DNA from: Candidatus Gastranaerophilales bacterium
GTDB lineage: Bacteria > Cyanobacteriota > Vampirovibrionia > Gastranaerophilales > Gastranaerophilaceae
Assembly: GCA_944325555.1 (NCBI GenBank)
Contig: CALVAN010000021.1
Coordinates: 1-34,527 of the forward strand
Length of the DNA stretch: 34,527 nt
Direction: 5' to 3'
Positions 7,941 to 15,684 of this stretch are shown here, piece after piece (position 1 is the first letter of the stretch; the number at the start of each line of letters is the position of its first letter). The notes beneath the pieces were generated by a model. The model worked only from the letters and a program-made list of their open reading frames with translations. It searched no databases and was not told the DNA's origin. A program made the position numbers and the translations under genes.

Positions 7941-9302
7941 ATGAAAAGAAAATGGTTTGATAAAAAGGTATTAATATTGGGACTCTCAAAAAGCGGCATA
8001 GCCGCCGCCAAGTATCTTAACTCACACGGCGCAGACTGTTTTATTACTGAAAAAAAACCGCTTGACCCCAAAGATGAACAAACCGTTAAAGAGCTTAATG
8101 AAAGCGGAATAAAAACGGAATTCGGCGGACACAGCGAGGAATTTATGAGCGATGTTTATCTTGCTGTCACAAGCCCCGGTATTCCTCCAAAATCAGAGCT
8201 TATGCAAAAATTGAAAGAAAAAAATATTCAGATTATAAGCGAGATTGAGCTTGCATATCTTGAAACTCAGATTCCTTTTATTGCAATAACAGGAACAAAC
8301 GGAAAAACAACAACAACTGAGCTTACAAATTTTATAATAAACAAAGAATACCACTCAGAAAAATGCGGTAATATAGGCATTCCGCCATGTTCACTGCTGG
8401 ACAAATGCAAGGATATTGATTATCTTGTGTGCGAGGTCAGCTCTTTTCAGCTTACATACAGCCCGAGTTTTCGCCCGCAGATTGCAGTGTGGATGAACTT
8501 TACACCTGACCATATAGACTGGCACGGCGGTCTTGACGGGTATTTTGAAGCAAAAGCATCTTTATTCGCTGCAAATAAAAAGCCCGGCTTTGCTGTTTTT
8601 AACGCTGCAGATGAAAAAGTTTTTGACTTTGGTAAAAATTACGACGGAGAAAAATATTTCTTTGACAAAGAACTGGAGAAAAACTGTTCTTATATTAAAG
8701 ATAATGCCATATATTTTAAAAACGGCAAGGGTGAAGAAGAAAAAATTATTGATATAGCTGATGTTCCGCTTGTCGGAAACCATAATTATCAAAATATAAT
8801 GGCGTCTTTAATATGTGCAAAAATCGTAGGTATAGACACGGACAAAATCACGCAGGCAATAAAAGAATTTAAGGCTCCTGAGCACAGATGCGAATTTGTT
8901 GACAATATTTGCGGCAAAGATGTTTACAATGACTCAAAAGCAACAAATCCTGAGGCTGCAATAGTGGCACTAAAATCTTTTGAAGGCAAAACTGTTACCT
9001 TGATTGCCGGTGGTACCGATAAACATACCGACTTAACGGAATTTTGCGAAACCATTAAAAAATATGTGAATCATGTTGTGCTTTTAGGAGCTGCCAAAGA
9101 ACGTTTTGAATCTGAGCTTCGCAAAAACGGTTATGATAATATAATAATGGAACAAGGAAGTTTTCAAGACGGAGTTGACAGAGCGTTTGAACTGCCTGAT
9201 GAAGTGATTTTGTTATCACCGGCATGTTCAAGCTATGATATGTTCTCAGGTTACGAAGAACGTGGAAGGGTATTCAAAGAGTATGCCTTATCGAAAAAAT
9301 AG
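7941..9302 (+). CDS. murD: UDP-MurNAc-L-Ala:D-Glu ligase
   Basis: Adds D-Glu to UDP-MurNAc-L-Ala in the cytosol. It has 453 residues. Visible: N-terminal Rossmann-like part (VLILGLSKSGIAAAKYL), ATP loop GTNGKTTTT (118-126), EVSSFQL, NFTPDHIDWHGG in the central domain, and YNDSKATNPEA and LSPACSSYDMF in the C-terminal domain. The last two are characteristic of MurD rather than MurC, MurE or MurF. It overlaps the start of ftsW by 20 bases. Confidence 0.96.
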   Translation: MKRKWFDKKVLILGLSKSGIAAAKYLNSHGADCFITEKKPLDPKDEQTVKELNESGIKTEFGGHSEEFMSDVYLAVTSPGIPPKSELMQKLKEKNIQIISEIELAYLETQIPFIAITGTNGKTTTTELTNFIINKEYHSEKCGNIGIPPCSLLDKCKDIDYLVCEVSSFQLTYSPSFRPQIAVWMNFTPDHIDWHGGLDGYFEAKASLFAANKKPGFAVFNAADEKVFDFGKNYDGEKYFFDKELEKNCSYIKDNAIYFKNGKGEEEKIIDIADVPLVGNHNYQNIMASLICAKIVGIDTDKITQAIKEFKAPEHRCEFVDNICGKDVYNDSKATNPEAAIVALKSFEGKTVTLIAGGTDKHTDLTEFCETIKKYVNHVVLLGAAKERFESELRKNGYDNIIMEQGSFQDGVDRAFELPDEVILLSPACSSYDMFSGYEERGRVFKEYALSKK

Positions 9303-10491
9303 ACAAAATACAAATGATAATATAAACGATTATGAAAATATGCCTCCAACCGGCGATGTCGTGTTATCTTCTGCCGATAGAACATTGATGGTTGTGGTTG
9401 CCTTTCTTGTTGTAATAGGTCTTATGGCAACATTTTCAGCAGGTGCACCAAAAGCCATGGATTTAGGGCAAAACCCTGCTGCGTTTGCCATAAAACAGTT
9501 TGCATATCTTGTGGTTGGCTTTTTCGGGCTTAAATATTTTATGAAGCTGGATTATAAAAAGCTGAGAGATTGGGCTGTACCTTTTGCGTGGTTTGTTATA
9601 ATTATGCTTGCTTTTGTTGATTTTACACCGCTGGGGGTTATGGTAAACGGAGCTAAAAGGTGGATTATGATCGGTCCGATACAGTTTCAGCCTTCTGAAA
9701 TGACAAAAATTGCAGTGATATTGCTTTTGGCAAATGCCTTTCAACGTGACGGGAATTTGTTTGATACAACAAAATGGACAAGATATTTTATACCGATTTT
9801 GATAATGGTATTTCTTGTTTTTAAACAGCCTAACCTTTCCATGGTTGTTTTGTTGTTTTTAACCTCATGCGTAATGTATTTGAGTATTGCAGGCTCAATA
9901 AAATACATGATTGCCGCAGGATTAGGATTAATAGGCACAATAGCTGCCGGGTTTATGATGTTCGGGCACAAATTGTTGCACGGATACCAGATGCAGCGTA
10001 TCCAAATATGGTTAAACCCTAACTCTGACCCGTATGGCGCTGGCTATAATATCATTCAGTCTTTACTTGCTTTTGCAGCAGGCGGATTTTGGGGAGTCGG
10101 TTACGGTAACTCAAAACAAAAACTTTCCTGGCTTCCTGAAGGACATACTGACTTTATTTTTGCGGTAATTGCTGAAGAATTAGGATTTTTGGGCTGCTTT
10201 TTAATTATAGGTCTGTTCTGGACATTTATACACAGAGGTATTATTATAGCCTCGAGAGCAAATGACATGTACGGCAAACTTCTGGCTGTAGGTATTACAT
10301 TATCTATAGGTTTACAGGCGTTTATCAACATGAGTGTATCAAGTTCACTTATACCCGCAACAGGCGTTCCGCTTCCGTTTATAAGCTACGGCGGTACATC
10401 TCTTGTTGTTTCACTGTGTATGGTAGGAATTTTGTTAAATATTTCAAAAAAGAGAATAAAAAGGATAAAAAATTATGAGCGAAACTATTGA
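9283..10491 (+). CDS. ftsW: SEDS-family peptidoglycan polymerase FtsW
   Basis: Septal glycosyltransferase that polymerises lipid II with a partner class B PBP. From the ATG at 9283 it has 402 residues, with a hydrophilic N-terminal tail of about 30 residues and then about ten membrane segments. Seen: GAKRWI and QFQPSEMTKIA in the first half, QMQRIQIWLNP in the middle, and the late LPEGHTDFIFAVIAEELGF and PLPFISYGGTS signatures of FtsW/RodA/SpoVE. The frame stays open back to an ATG at 9235, but that start would overlap murD by 68 bases and adds an unlikely 16-residue extension. FtsW is chosen over RodA because of its place in the mur cluster. Confidence 0.93.
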   Translation: MPYRKNRQNTNDNINDYENMPPTGDVVLSSADRTLMVVVAFLVVIGLMATFSAGAPKAMDLGQNPAAFAIKQFAYLVVGFFGLKYFMKLDYKKLRDWAVPFAWFVIIMLAFVDFTPLGVMVNGAKRWIMIGPIQFQPSEMTKIAVILLLANAFQRDGNLFDTTKWTRYFIPILIMVFLVFKQPNLSMVVLLFLTSCVMYLSIAGSIKYMIAAGLGLIGTIAAGFMMFGHKLLHGYQMQRIQIWLNPNSDPYGAGYNIIQSLLAFAAGGFWGVGYGNSKQKLSWLPEGHTDFIFAVIAEELGFLGCFLIIGLFWTFIHRGIIIASRANDMYGKLLAVGITLSIGLQAFINMSVSSSLIPATGVPLPFISYGGTSLVVSLCMVGILLNISKKRIKRIKNYERNY

Positions 10492-11608
10492 TAACAGCAA
10501 AAAAGTTTATTTTGTTACAGGCGGCGGTACCGGTGGACATATTTACCCTGCTGTAGCTGTCGGAAACGCTTTGCAAAAAGAATCCGATACAGAAAAAGTT
10601 TACTATGTAGGCAATCCCGACAATTTGGAAAAAAAGGTTGCAGACGAAAAAGTTTTTGACTTTTTACCTGTTTCTATAACCGCAATGCCAAAAACAATGA
10701 GCCTTGATTTTATAAAATGGGGCTTTAAATTGTTGGGTGCAACCGCAAAATCAATGGGTTATATCTTTAAATACAAACCAGCTTTGATATTTGGTACAGG
10801 CGGATATGTCAGTGCACCTATGCTTTTTGCCGGTATTTTGACCAGAACCCCTATAGTAATCCATGAGTGCGATGCTATTGCAGGTAAAGTTACCAAAGTT
10901 ATTGCTCCTTATGCAAGTTCGGTTTCCGTTGCTTTTGAAAGCGCAAAAGATGATATTAAATCTGATAAAATCCACTATAACGGCAACCCTGTAAGAGAAG
11001 AATTCTCTACTGTGGACAGATACCATGCAAGACAAAAGTGGAATCTTAAAGACAAGCTGACCATTATGGTTATGGGTGGTTCTCAAGGGGCAAAAAAACT
11101 AAACACTGTACTTGTTAACAGCATAAAGAACCTGTTTAAAAAGTATGACATACAGATTATTCATCAGACTGGTCTTAAAAATTACGATGAAACTGTTAAA
11201 GAATTAAAGAAAATTTACCCTGAATACACGGAAAATTCTCAATATATAATAAGACCGTACTTTAAAAAGATGTACTTGCCGATGATTGCATCTGATATTG
11301 CGGTATCAAGAGCTGGTTCATTGAGTATTTCTGAAATATGTGTATCCGGTTTGGCTTCTATATTGATTCCGTACCCGTATGCGGCTGCCGATCATCAGAG
11401 AAAGAATGCAAAAGAGATGGAAGAACTCGGAGCTGCTTTATACCTTGAGGATGCTCAATGCACTGTTGAATCTTTTACGGAAAAGCTTGAAGAACTTATA
11501 AATGATACTCAAAAGATGATAGAGCTTCAAAACAATGCAAAGGCGCTTGTTAAAACCGATGCTACAAAAAATATTGTTGAGCAAATTAAATCGGTGTTGA
11601 ATAAGTAG
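10475..11608 (+). CDS. murG: UDP-GlcNAc:lipid I N-acetylglucosaminyltransferase MurG
   Basis: Peripheral membrane GT28 enzyme that makes lipid II from lipid I. It has 377 residues. Seen: GGGTGGHIYP (16-25), FGTGGYVSAPM and HECDAIAGK in the first domain, VMGGSQGAKKLN opening the second domain, and ISEICVSGLASILIPYPYAAADHQ (segment near 285-310) for UDP-sugar binding. It overlaps ftsW by 17 bases, and AAAGGA before the ATG is a good ribosome site. It is the last gene of the operon; murC, murB, ddl, ftsQ, ftsA and ftsZ, which often follow, are absent here. Confidence 0.96.
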   Translation: MSETIDNSKKVYFVTGGGTGGHIYPAVAVGNALQKESDTEKVYYVGNPDNLEKKVADEKVFDFLPVSITAMPKTMSLDFIKWGFKLLGATAKSMGYIFKYKPALIFGTGGYVSAPMLFAGILTRTPIVIHECDAIAGKVTKVIAPYASSVSVAFESAKDDIKSDKIHYNGNPVREEFSTVDRYHARQKWNLKDKLTIMVMGGSQGAKKLNTVLVNSIKNLFKKYDIQIIHQTGLKNYDETVKELKKIYPEYTENSQYIIRPYFKKMYLPMIASDIAVSRAGSLSISEICVSGLASILIPYPYAAADHQRKNAKEMEELGAALYLEDAQCTVESFTEKLEELINDTQKMIELQNNAKALVKTDATKNIVEQIKSVLNK

Positions 11609-11627
11609 TTTTAATATACGTAATTAA

Positions 11628-11660
11628 AAAACGGGTCTATCTTAGCGGGTAGCCCGTTTT
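11628..11660 (+). terminator. Terminator of the murF-murG operon
   Basis: AAAACGGG (11628-11635) pairs with CCCGTTTT (11653-11660), followed by ATTTTG. It lies 20 bases after the murG stop. Confidence 0.75.
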
Positions 11661-11787
11661 ATTTTGCAGTTTTATAAGTGTAATGTAAACTTATGTAACG
11701 ATAAGAAGCCAAAACCTAAAGAAAATAAAAAATAAACCGATAAATAAAATGTAATTGAGAACAGGCAAGTCTAAAGGGAAATAATTT

Positions 11788-11943
11788 ATGTTAAAAAAAT
11801 TGGAGAAACCAACAAGTAACGTAAGCGACGGAGTAGCATTCTTGCTGAGAGGAGCAAAAAAAAGACGCTCTATGGCAATAGCAAGTGCAAAGATGATTAA
11901 TTCCGATATCGGTATTTCTTCAAGACTTGTTGCAATAAAGTAG
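11788..11943 (+). CDS. Small basic protein, 51 residues, unknown
   Basis: A short frame with a good ribosome site (AAAGGGAA about 8 bases before the ATG) and a strong terminator after it. The product begins MLKKLEKPTSNVSDGVAF and is strongly basic, with a GAKKRRS patch near residue 22-28. The C-terminal half (IASAKMINSDIGISSRL) could form a short amphipathic helix. There is no membrane segment and no motif I recognise. It is probably transcribed alone, between the murG terminator and its own. Nucleic-acid or ribosome binding is possible from its charge, but that is inference. The coding call rests on the ribosome site, the isolated unit and codon use like its neighbours. Confidence 0.6.
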   Translation: MLKKLEKPTSNVSDGVAFLLRGAKKRRSMAIASAKMINSDIGISSRLVAIK

Positions 11944-11998
11944 TTTATTAAAAAAAGGCGATGTGAGGTTTTTTACTGTATAACGAACATTAATAAAC

Positions 11999-12037
11999 AA
12001 AAAGCTCCTTTGGCAGTGTATGCAAAGGGGGCTTTTT
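11999..12037. terminator. Bidirectional terminator between the 51-residue gene and the ftsB-like gene
   Basis: AAAAAGCTCCTTTG (11999-12012) pairs with CAAAGGGGGCTTTTT (12023-12037) with one G-T pair and one bulge. A and T runs flank it on both sides, so it serves both convergent genes. Confidence 0.85.
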
Positions 12038-12041
12038 AGTT

Positions 12042-12452
12042 TTAATTTTTTTGTGTTTTATCAGTTTTATTTTTAATCAAAGGATTTTTCTTTTTTTGTT
12101 TGTTCGTCTGGGCAGGCTCCTGTGGTTTGTTAATTATAACAAGCACCTCGTCTTCACCTGCCATTTTCAGGTTGTTTCTTGCAATAGCTTCAAGGCTTTT
12201 TGTAGAATTAAAATCTTCAAGTTCTTCTTTTAATCTCTGGTTTTCAACATAAGCTTGTTCGTTCAGGGCTTTCATTTTTTTTATTTTTCCGTGATAGCTT
12301 ATACTTTTTGTAATGTTGTTAAAAGCACTGAAACCTATTTGAACAAGGCAAACCAGCAGAACTATTGTGAGGAAAGAATAATAAAAACGGATTTTATTCT
12401 TTCTTTTGTTATTTTTTGCCTGAGTCTTTTCTATTAAATCAGGTTTGTTCAT
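12042..12452 (-). CDS. FtsB/DivIC-family septum formation protein
   Basis: Bitopic division protein that links early divisome proteins to septal peptidoglycan synthesis through the FtsQLB (DivIB-DivIC-FtsL) complex. It has 136 residues: a basic cytosolic N-terminus (to about 22), one membrane segment (about 24-44), a coiled coil (about 55-82, KMKALNEQAYVENQRLKEEL), then LEAIARNNLKMAGEDEVLVI, the usual end motif of the family. A Lys/Gln-rich tail (about 110-136) is an extension beyond E. coli FtsB. The ribosome site is weak (GGGG 7 bases before ATG). It is close to, but not in, the mur operon. Confidence 0.8.
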   Translation of the reverse strand: MNKPDLIEKTQAKNNKRKNKIRFYYSFLTIVLLVCLVQIGFSAFNNITKSISYHGKIKKMKALNEQAYVENQRLKEELEDFNSTKSLEAIARNNLKMAGEDEVLVIINKPQEPAQTNKQKKKNPLIKNKTDKTQKN

Positions 12453-12572
12453 ATTTAACCCCGTTTTACTTGTCTTAGGTTACAATATTATAGCTTTAAA
12501 ATGCGCAGCTGGCAAGTTTGAAGCCGTTCGCCATATTTTTATAAAAAAATCTATGCAAATTGATTACGAAAG

Positions 12573-12602
12573 TTGTACTTAATCCGCTAAAAATGGTATA
12601 AA
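12573..12602 (+). promoter_or_regulatory. Promoter of the ZorAB-like pair
   Basis: TTGTAC (12573-12578) and TATAAA (12597-12602) are separated by 18 bases. An AAGGAAG ribosome site and the ATG at 12635 follow at normal distances. Confidence 0.5.
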
Positions 12603-12634
12603 TATAATAAACAAGCTAAATATAAGGAAGTAAA

Positions 12635-13525
12635 ATGTTTGATTTATCTATTCTTTTGAATCCGATTATTCTCGCAATAATTGTCTGTTTTATCGGTGTT
12701 GTTCTGTACTTTGTGATGAAAGTAAACTATATCAATACATCGTTAAACGGGCTTACAGATGTATTAAGAAGTTTCAGAAAAGGAAATATTGTTTACAGGT
12801 TCAAAGAACTTGATGATATGTTTTTAAAAAATCCTTTTATCTCAAATTACTGGGTTGAGTTTAAAAATACACTTGTTTTTAATGAAGGAATTTCTCTCAA
12901 GGGTTCTCCGGTTGAAAATTCGTCCATCCAGTGTACGGTTGATTCTTCTTACTTTTTTAATGAAGAAACACTTATTAACAGCAAACTCAACTACAAATTT
13001 ATATCAGCAGTACCTACAATCCTAACAGGCTTAGGCCCTTTATTTACCTTTATGCATATTGCGATTGCTTTTTCAAAAGTAAATTTTGCCACGCAGGAAG
13101 CAACCATTGCTTCTGTATCTTCATTACTGGCTTCAATGAAAGTTGCGGCAATGATTTCCGTTGTTGCTGTAGGTACGTCCATACTGTTTATGGTTATAGA
13201 ACGAATTTTGTATAAAAACATGTGCAAAACTCCGTTGAGTGCTTTTCAACTGGAGATGAACAAGCTTTTTGATACAATTACGTCCGAAAAATTTCTTGTT
13301 GAACTTTTAAGGGAATCTAAACTGCAAAACAGTGTTATAAACCAGACTTTTACAACTATGCCTTTGCAATTGAAGGCTGCTTTCGATAAGAGTTTTAAGG
13401 AAACTCTTGTTCCTTATCTTGATAACCTGATATTTTCTGTTAACAAATTGCAGGATAATATTAAGAGCAGTGCATCAAAGGGACTATTAGACGATTTATT
13501 CGGCAATAATGACGACGATGAGTAA
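12635..13525 (+). CDS. ZorA/MotA/TolQ/ExbB-like proton channel subunit
   Basis: Predicted ring-forming stator subunit of a proton-driven membrane motor. It has 296 residues with three membrane segments (about 6-28, 122-147, 167-193). NYKFISAVPTILTGLGPLFT before and in the second segment, and the Ser-rich LLASMKVAAMISVVAVGTSI stretch leading into the third, match the MotA/TolQ/ExbB core as I know it from ZorA proteins. The last 100 residues are helical and acidic at the end (GNNDDDE). ZorA of Zorya defence systems usually carries a much longer cytosolic tail, so this is a short form. The OmpA/MotB-like partner starts 6 bases downstream. No zorC, zorD or zorE lies beside it. It could equally be a housekeeping energy-transfer module of the TolQ kind. 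Confidence 0.75.
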   Translation: MFDLSILLNPIILAIIVCFIGVVLYFVMKVNYINTSLNGLTDVLRSFRKGNIVYRFKELDDMFLKNPFISNYWVEFKNTLVFNEGISLKGSPVENSSIQCTVDSSYFFNEETLINSKLNYKFISAVPTILTGLGPLFTFMHIAIAFSKVNFATQEATIASVSSLLASMKVAAMISVVAVGTSILFMVIERILYKNMCKTPLSAFQLEMNKLFDTITSEKFLVELLRESKLQNSVINQTFTTMPLQLKAAFDKSFKETLVPYLDNLIFSVNKLQDNIKSSASKGLLDDLFGNNDDDE

Positions 13526-13531
13526 CGGATT

Positions 13532-14230
13532 ATGAAATATATTAAATACAAAACAGATGCACAAAGCGGCGGCGATGATAATGTTTTTTGGGTTACGATG
13601 AGTGACCTCTTGCTGGGTCTTGTTGTCGTTTTCCTTGTTTTATTTGTGTTTGCAATAACCGGCTATACTCAGTCAAAAGTTTCCGAACAGGAAAAACGCT
13701 ATGAGGTTACGGAAAAAATAGCCGAAGAGCTTAAAAAGAATAATATTAACGTTGATGCTGACAAATTTTCGGGCAGAATAAAAATTTCTGATCTGGAGCT
13801 GTTTGAACTCAACAGCTGGGAATTATCTTCAAAAGGCAAAGAGTATATGTCAAAGTTTGTTCCGGTATATTTGAATGCCGTATTAAAAGATCCCAAAGTG
13901 AGAAAAAATATCACCCAGATTGTAATTGAAGGTCACACCGATTCCCAGACTTTTGCAGGTGCTAAATCAGAGGAAGAAAAGTATTACAGAAATATGGACT
14001 TAAGCTTGAAACGTGCATCAAGTGTTGCCAAATACATTATCTTTTCTGATTTTGAAGGTAAAAAAGAATATCAAAAAGATTTGTTTAAAATAATTTCAGT
14101 AGAAGGCAAAGGACCATCTAATCCTGTTATTGTTAACGGAAAAGAGGACTATGCAAAAAGCAGACGTGTAGAGCTGCAGGTTGTCTTTAAAGAAAACTTT
14201 ATGCTGGGCAAAGACAAATCAGCACAATAG
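13532..14230 (+). CDS. ZorB/MotB-like OmpA-domain protein
   Basis: Partner of the channel subunit just upstream. It has 232 residues: a short cytosolic N-terminus, one membrane segment (about 26-45) that follows the conserved Asp of WVTMSDLLLGL (D25, the expected proton carrier), a short linker helix (about 48-70), and a C-terminal OmpA/MotB peptidoglycan-binding domain with IVIEGHTDS, LSLKRASSVAKYI and KSRRVELQV. Unlike TolR or ExbD it has the peptidoglycan-binding fold, so the pair resembles MotAB and ZorAB. The gene ends 14 bases from the convergent deoC stop. Confidence 0.8.
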   Translation: MKYIKYKTDAQSGGDDNVFWVTMSDLLLGLVVVFLVLFVFAITGYTQSKVSEQEKRYEVTEKIAEELKKNNINVDADKFSGRIKISDLELFELNSWELSSKGKEYMSKFVPVYLNAVLKDPKVRKNITQIVIEGHTDSQTFAGAKSEEEKYYRNMDLSLKRASSVAKYIIFSDFEGKKEYQKDLFKIISVEGKGPSNPVIVNGKEDYAKSRRVELQVVFKENFMLGKDKSAQ

Positions 14231-14244
14231 GCGTTATTTTATCT

Positions 14245-14895
14245 TTATTGTGCAACGATTGCGACTCCGGAGCTTGTTCCTAATCTGTCAGCTCCTGCTT
14301 CTATCAAAGCAAGTGCCTTTTCCCTGTCACGGATTCCGCCCGATGCTTTAACACCGAGTCCGTGTGGCTTAACCGTTTCCGCCATAAGTTTTACATCGTC
14401 AACTTTTGCGCCAACGCCGTTTTTAACAAAACCGGTAGATGTTTTCACAAAATTTGCCTTAGCTTCAATACAAAGTTCACAGGCCTTTTTGATTTCTTCT
14501 TTAGTTAAAAGGTCGGTTTCTAATATAACTTTTAAAATGTTATCACCGCAAGATTTTTTAACGGTTGAAATATCCTCTTTTATGTAGTCATAGTCTTTGT
14601 CTTTGAGCTTTGATACGTTAATAACCATATCAATTTCATCAGCACCGTCTTGAACAGCTTTTTGTGCTTCAAATGCTTTAACCTCTGGAAGGCTTGCCCC
14701 GAGAGGAAAACCGACTACAGTAACCACCTTTACATCGGTATCTTTCAGATACTTTTTAGCTGCTGCAACGTTAAAGGGGTTTACGCATACCCCTTTGAAA
14801 TTATATGTTTTTGCTTCTTCAAGGAGCTTTTCAAGGTCCTGCTTGGTTGCATCCTGTTTTAAAAGTGTATGCTCTATATAGTTATTTAATTCCAT
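14245..14895 (-). CDS. deoC: Deoxyribose-phosphate aldolase
   Basis: Class I aldolase that splits 2-deoxyribose-5-phosphate to acetaldehyde and glyceraldehyde-3-phosphate in deoxynucleoside catabolism. It has 216 residues, the short form common outside enterobacteria. Seen: EHTLLKQDAT, GFPLGA (62-67), DEIDMVIN with D89, FVKTSTGF with the Schiff-base Lys K151, and VKASGGIRD with K183. It is the last gene of the pilT2-recO-deoC operon, 13 bases after recO, with an AAGGA ribosome site. Confidence 0.95.
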   Translation of the reverse strand: MELNNYIEHTLLKQDATKQDLEKLLEEAKTYNFKGVCVNPFNVAAAKKYLKDTDVKVVTVVGFPLGASLPEVKAFEAQKAVQDGADEIDMVINVSKLKDKDYDYIKEDISTVKKSCGDNILKVILETDLLTKEEIKKACELCIEAKANFVKTSTGFVKNGVGAKVDDVKLMAETVKPHGLGVKASGGIRDREKALALIEAGADRLGTSSGVAIVAQ

Positions 14896-14908
14896 TTTGT
14901 TGTCCTTT

Positions 14909-15670
14909 TTATTTGATTACTTCAAGCATTTGAGCAGATTTGATTTTTTTGGGCGCAAACTGTTCCACATGTTTGCTCATTAAAGTAAAACAAAACTCGC
15001 AAATTTTTTCCGTTGCAAGCTCGTCATATTTTGTTTTGGCGTCAAAGTCCATTTGCAAGAGGGTATTCAAAAAATCTCTGAGTTTGTAATGGAGTTTAAC
15101 TGACTTTATGGCATGTTTTTTGCACTCTTCGCAGATTGTGCCGCCGTTTTCAGGAGAAAACCAGATGTTTTCCTTATCCAGTTTGCCGCCGCAGCAGGCG
15201 CAGGTCTCCAGCTCAAGCGAATACCCCGCAATATGTGTGATTTTAAGCTGGAACTTTAGTACTGCCAAAAGCAGAGCAACCTTGTCTTTAGATTTTGATA
15301 TTGCATCTAAAGTTTTGTAGAAAAGTTCATAAATTTCTTCGCTGTTCGGGTCATTTTCTATACCGAAGCTGTGGACAATTTCGCTGCAATATATTGAATA
15401 AAACAGTTTGTCCATGTCGTTTCTGGTATTTTTAAAGGTGTTGATAGCCTCTGCCTGACAGATTGTATCAAGATTTTTGCCTTTGTGCAAAAGCAGCCTG
15501 TTTGCTATCAACAAATCCATTCTGCCGCCGAGTTTGCTTGTCGTTTTTTTAGCCCCCTTGGCGACTCCTCTTATAATCCCCTTGTCTTTTGAATACATGA
15601 CAACTATCTTGTCCGTTTCGGACAGGTTATAAGACTTTAAATTAATGGCATTTGTTGTAAAGTTTTGCAT
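14909..15670 (-). CDS. recO: DNA repair protein RecO
   Basis: Recombination mediator that loads RecA on SSB-coated DNA with RecR. It has 253 residues. The N-terminal OB-fold part shows SETDKIVVMYSKDKGIIRGVAKGAKK (13-42), a family hallmark. The C-terminal helical part carries a zinc site (C157, C160, C180, C183), present in many but not all RecO. It is sandwiched between a pilT paralogue (14 bases) and deoC (13 bases). Confidence 0.93.
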   Translation of the reverse strand: MQNFTTNAINLKSYNLSETDKIVVMYSKDKGIIRGVAKGAKKTTSKLGGRMDLLIANRLLLHKGKNLDTICQAEAINTFKNTRNDMDKLFYSIYCSEIVHSFGIENDPNSEEIYELFYKTLDAISKSKDKVALLLAVLKFQLKITHIAGYSLELETCACCGGKLDKENIWFSPENGGTICEECKKHAIKSVKLHYKLRDFLNTLLQMDFDAKTKYDELATEKICEFCFTLMSKHVEQFAPKKIKSAQMLEVIK

Positions 15671-15684
15671 GATGCTAAAAACTG

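Noticed and set aside
9235-9282. Upstream ATG that would extend FtsW by 16 residues
   Set aside because: It would overlap murD by 68 bases and adds residues not typical of FtsW. The ATG at 9283 keeps a short overlap.
12635-14230. Calling a complete Zorya defence system
   Set aside because: Only the motor pair is present; deoC, recO and pilT next to it are housekeeping genes, not ZorC, ZorD or ZorE.
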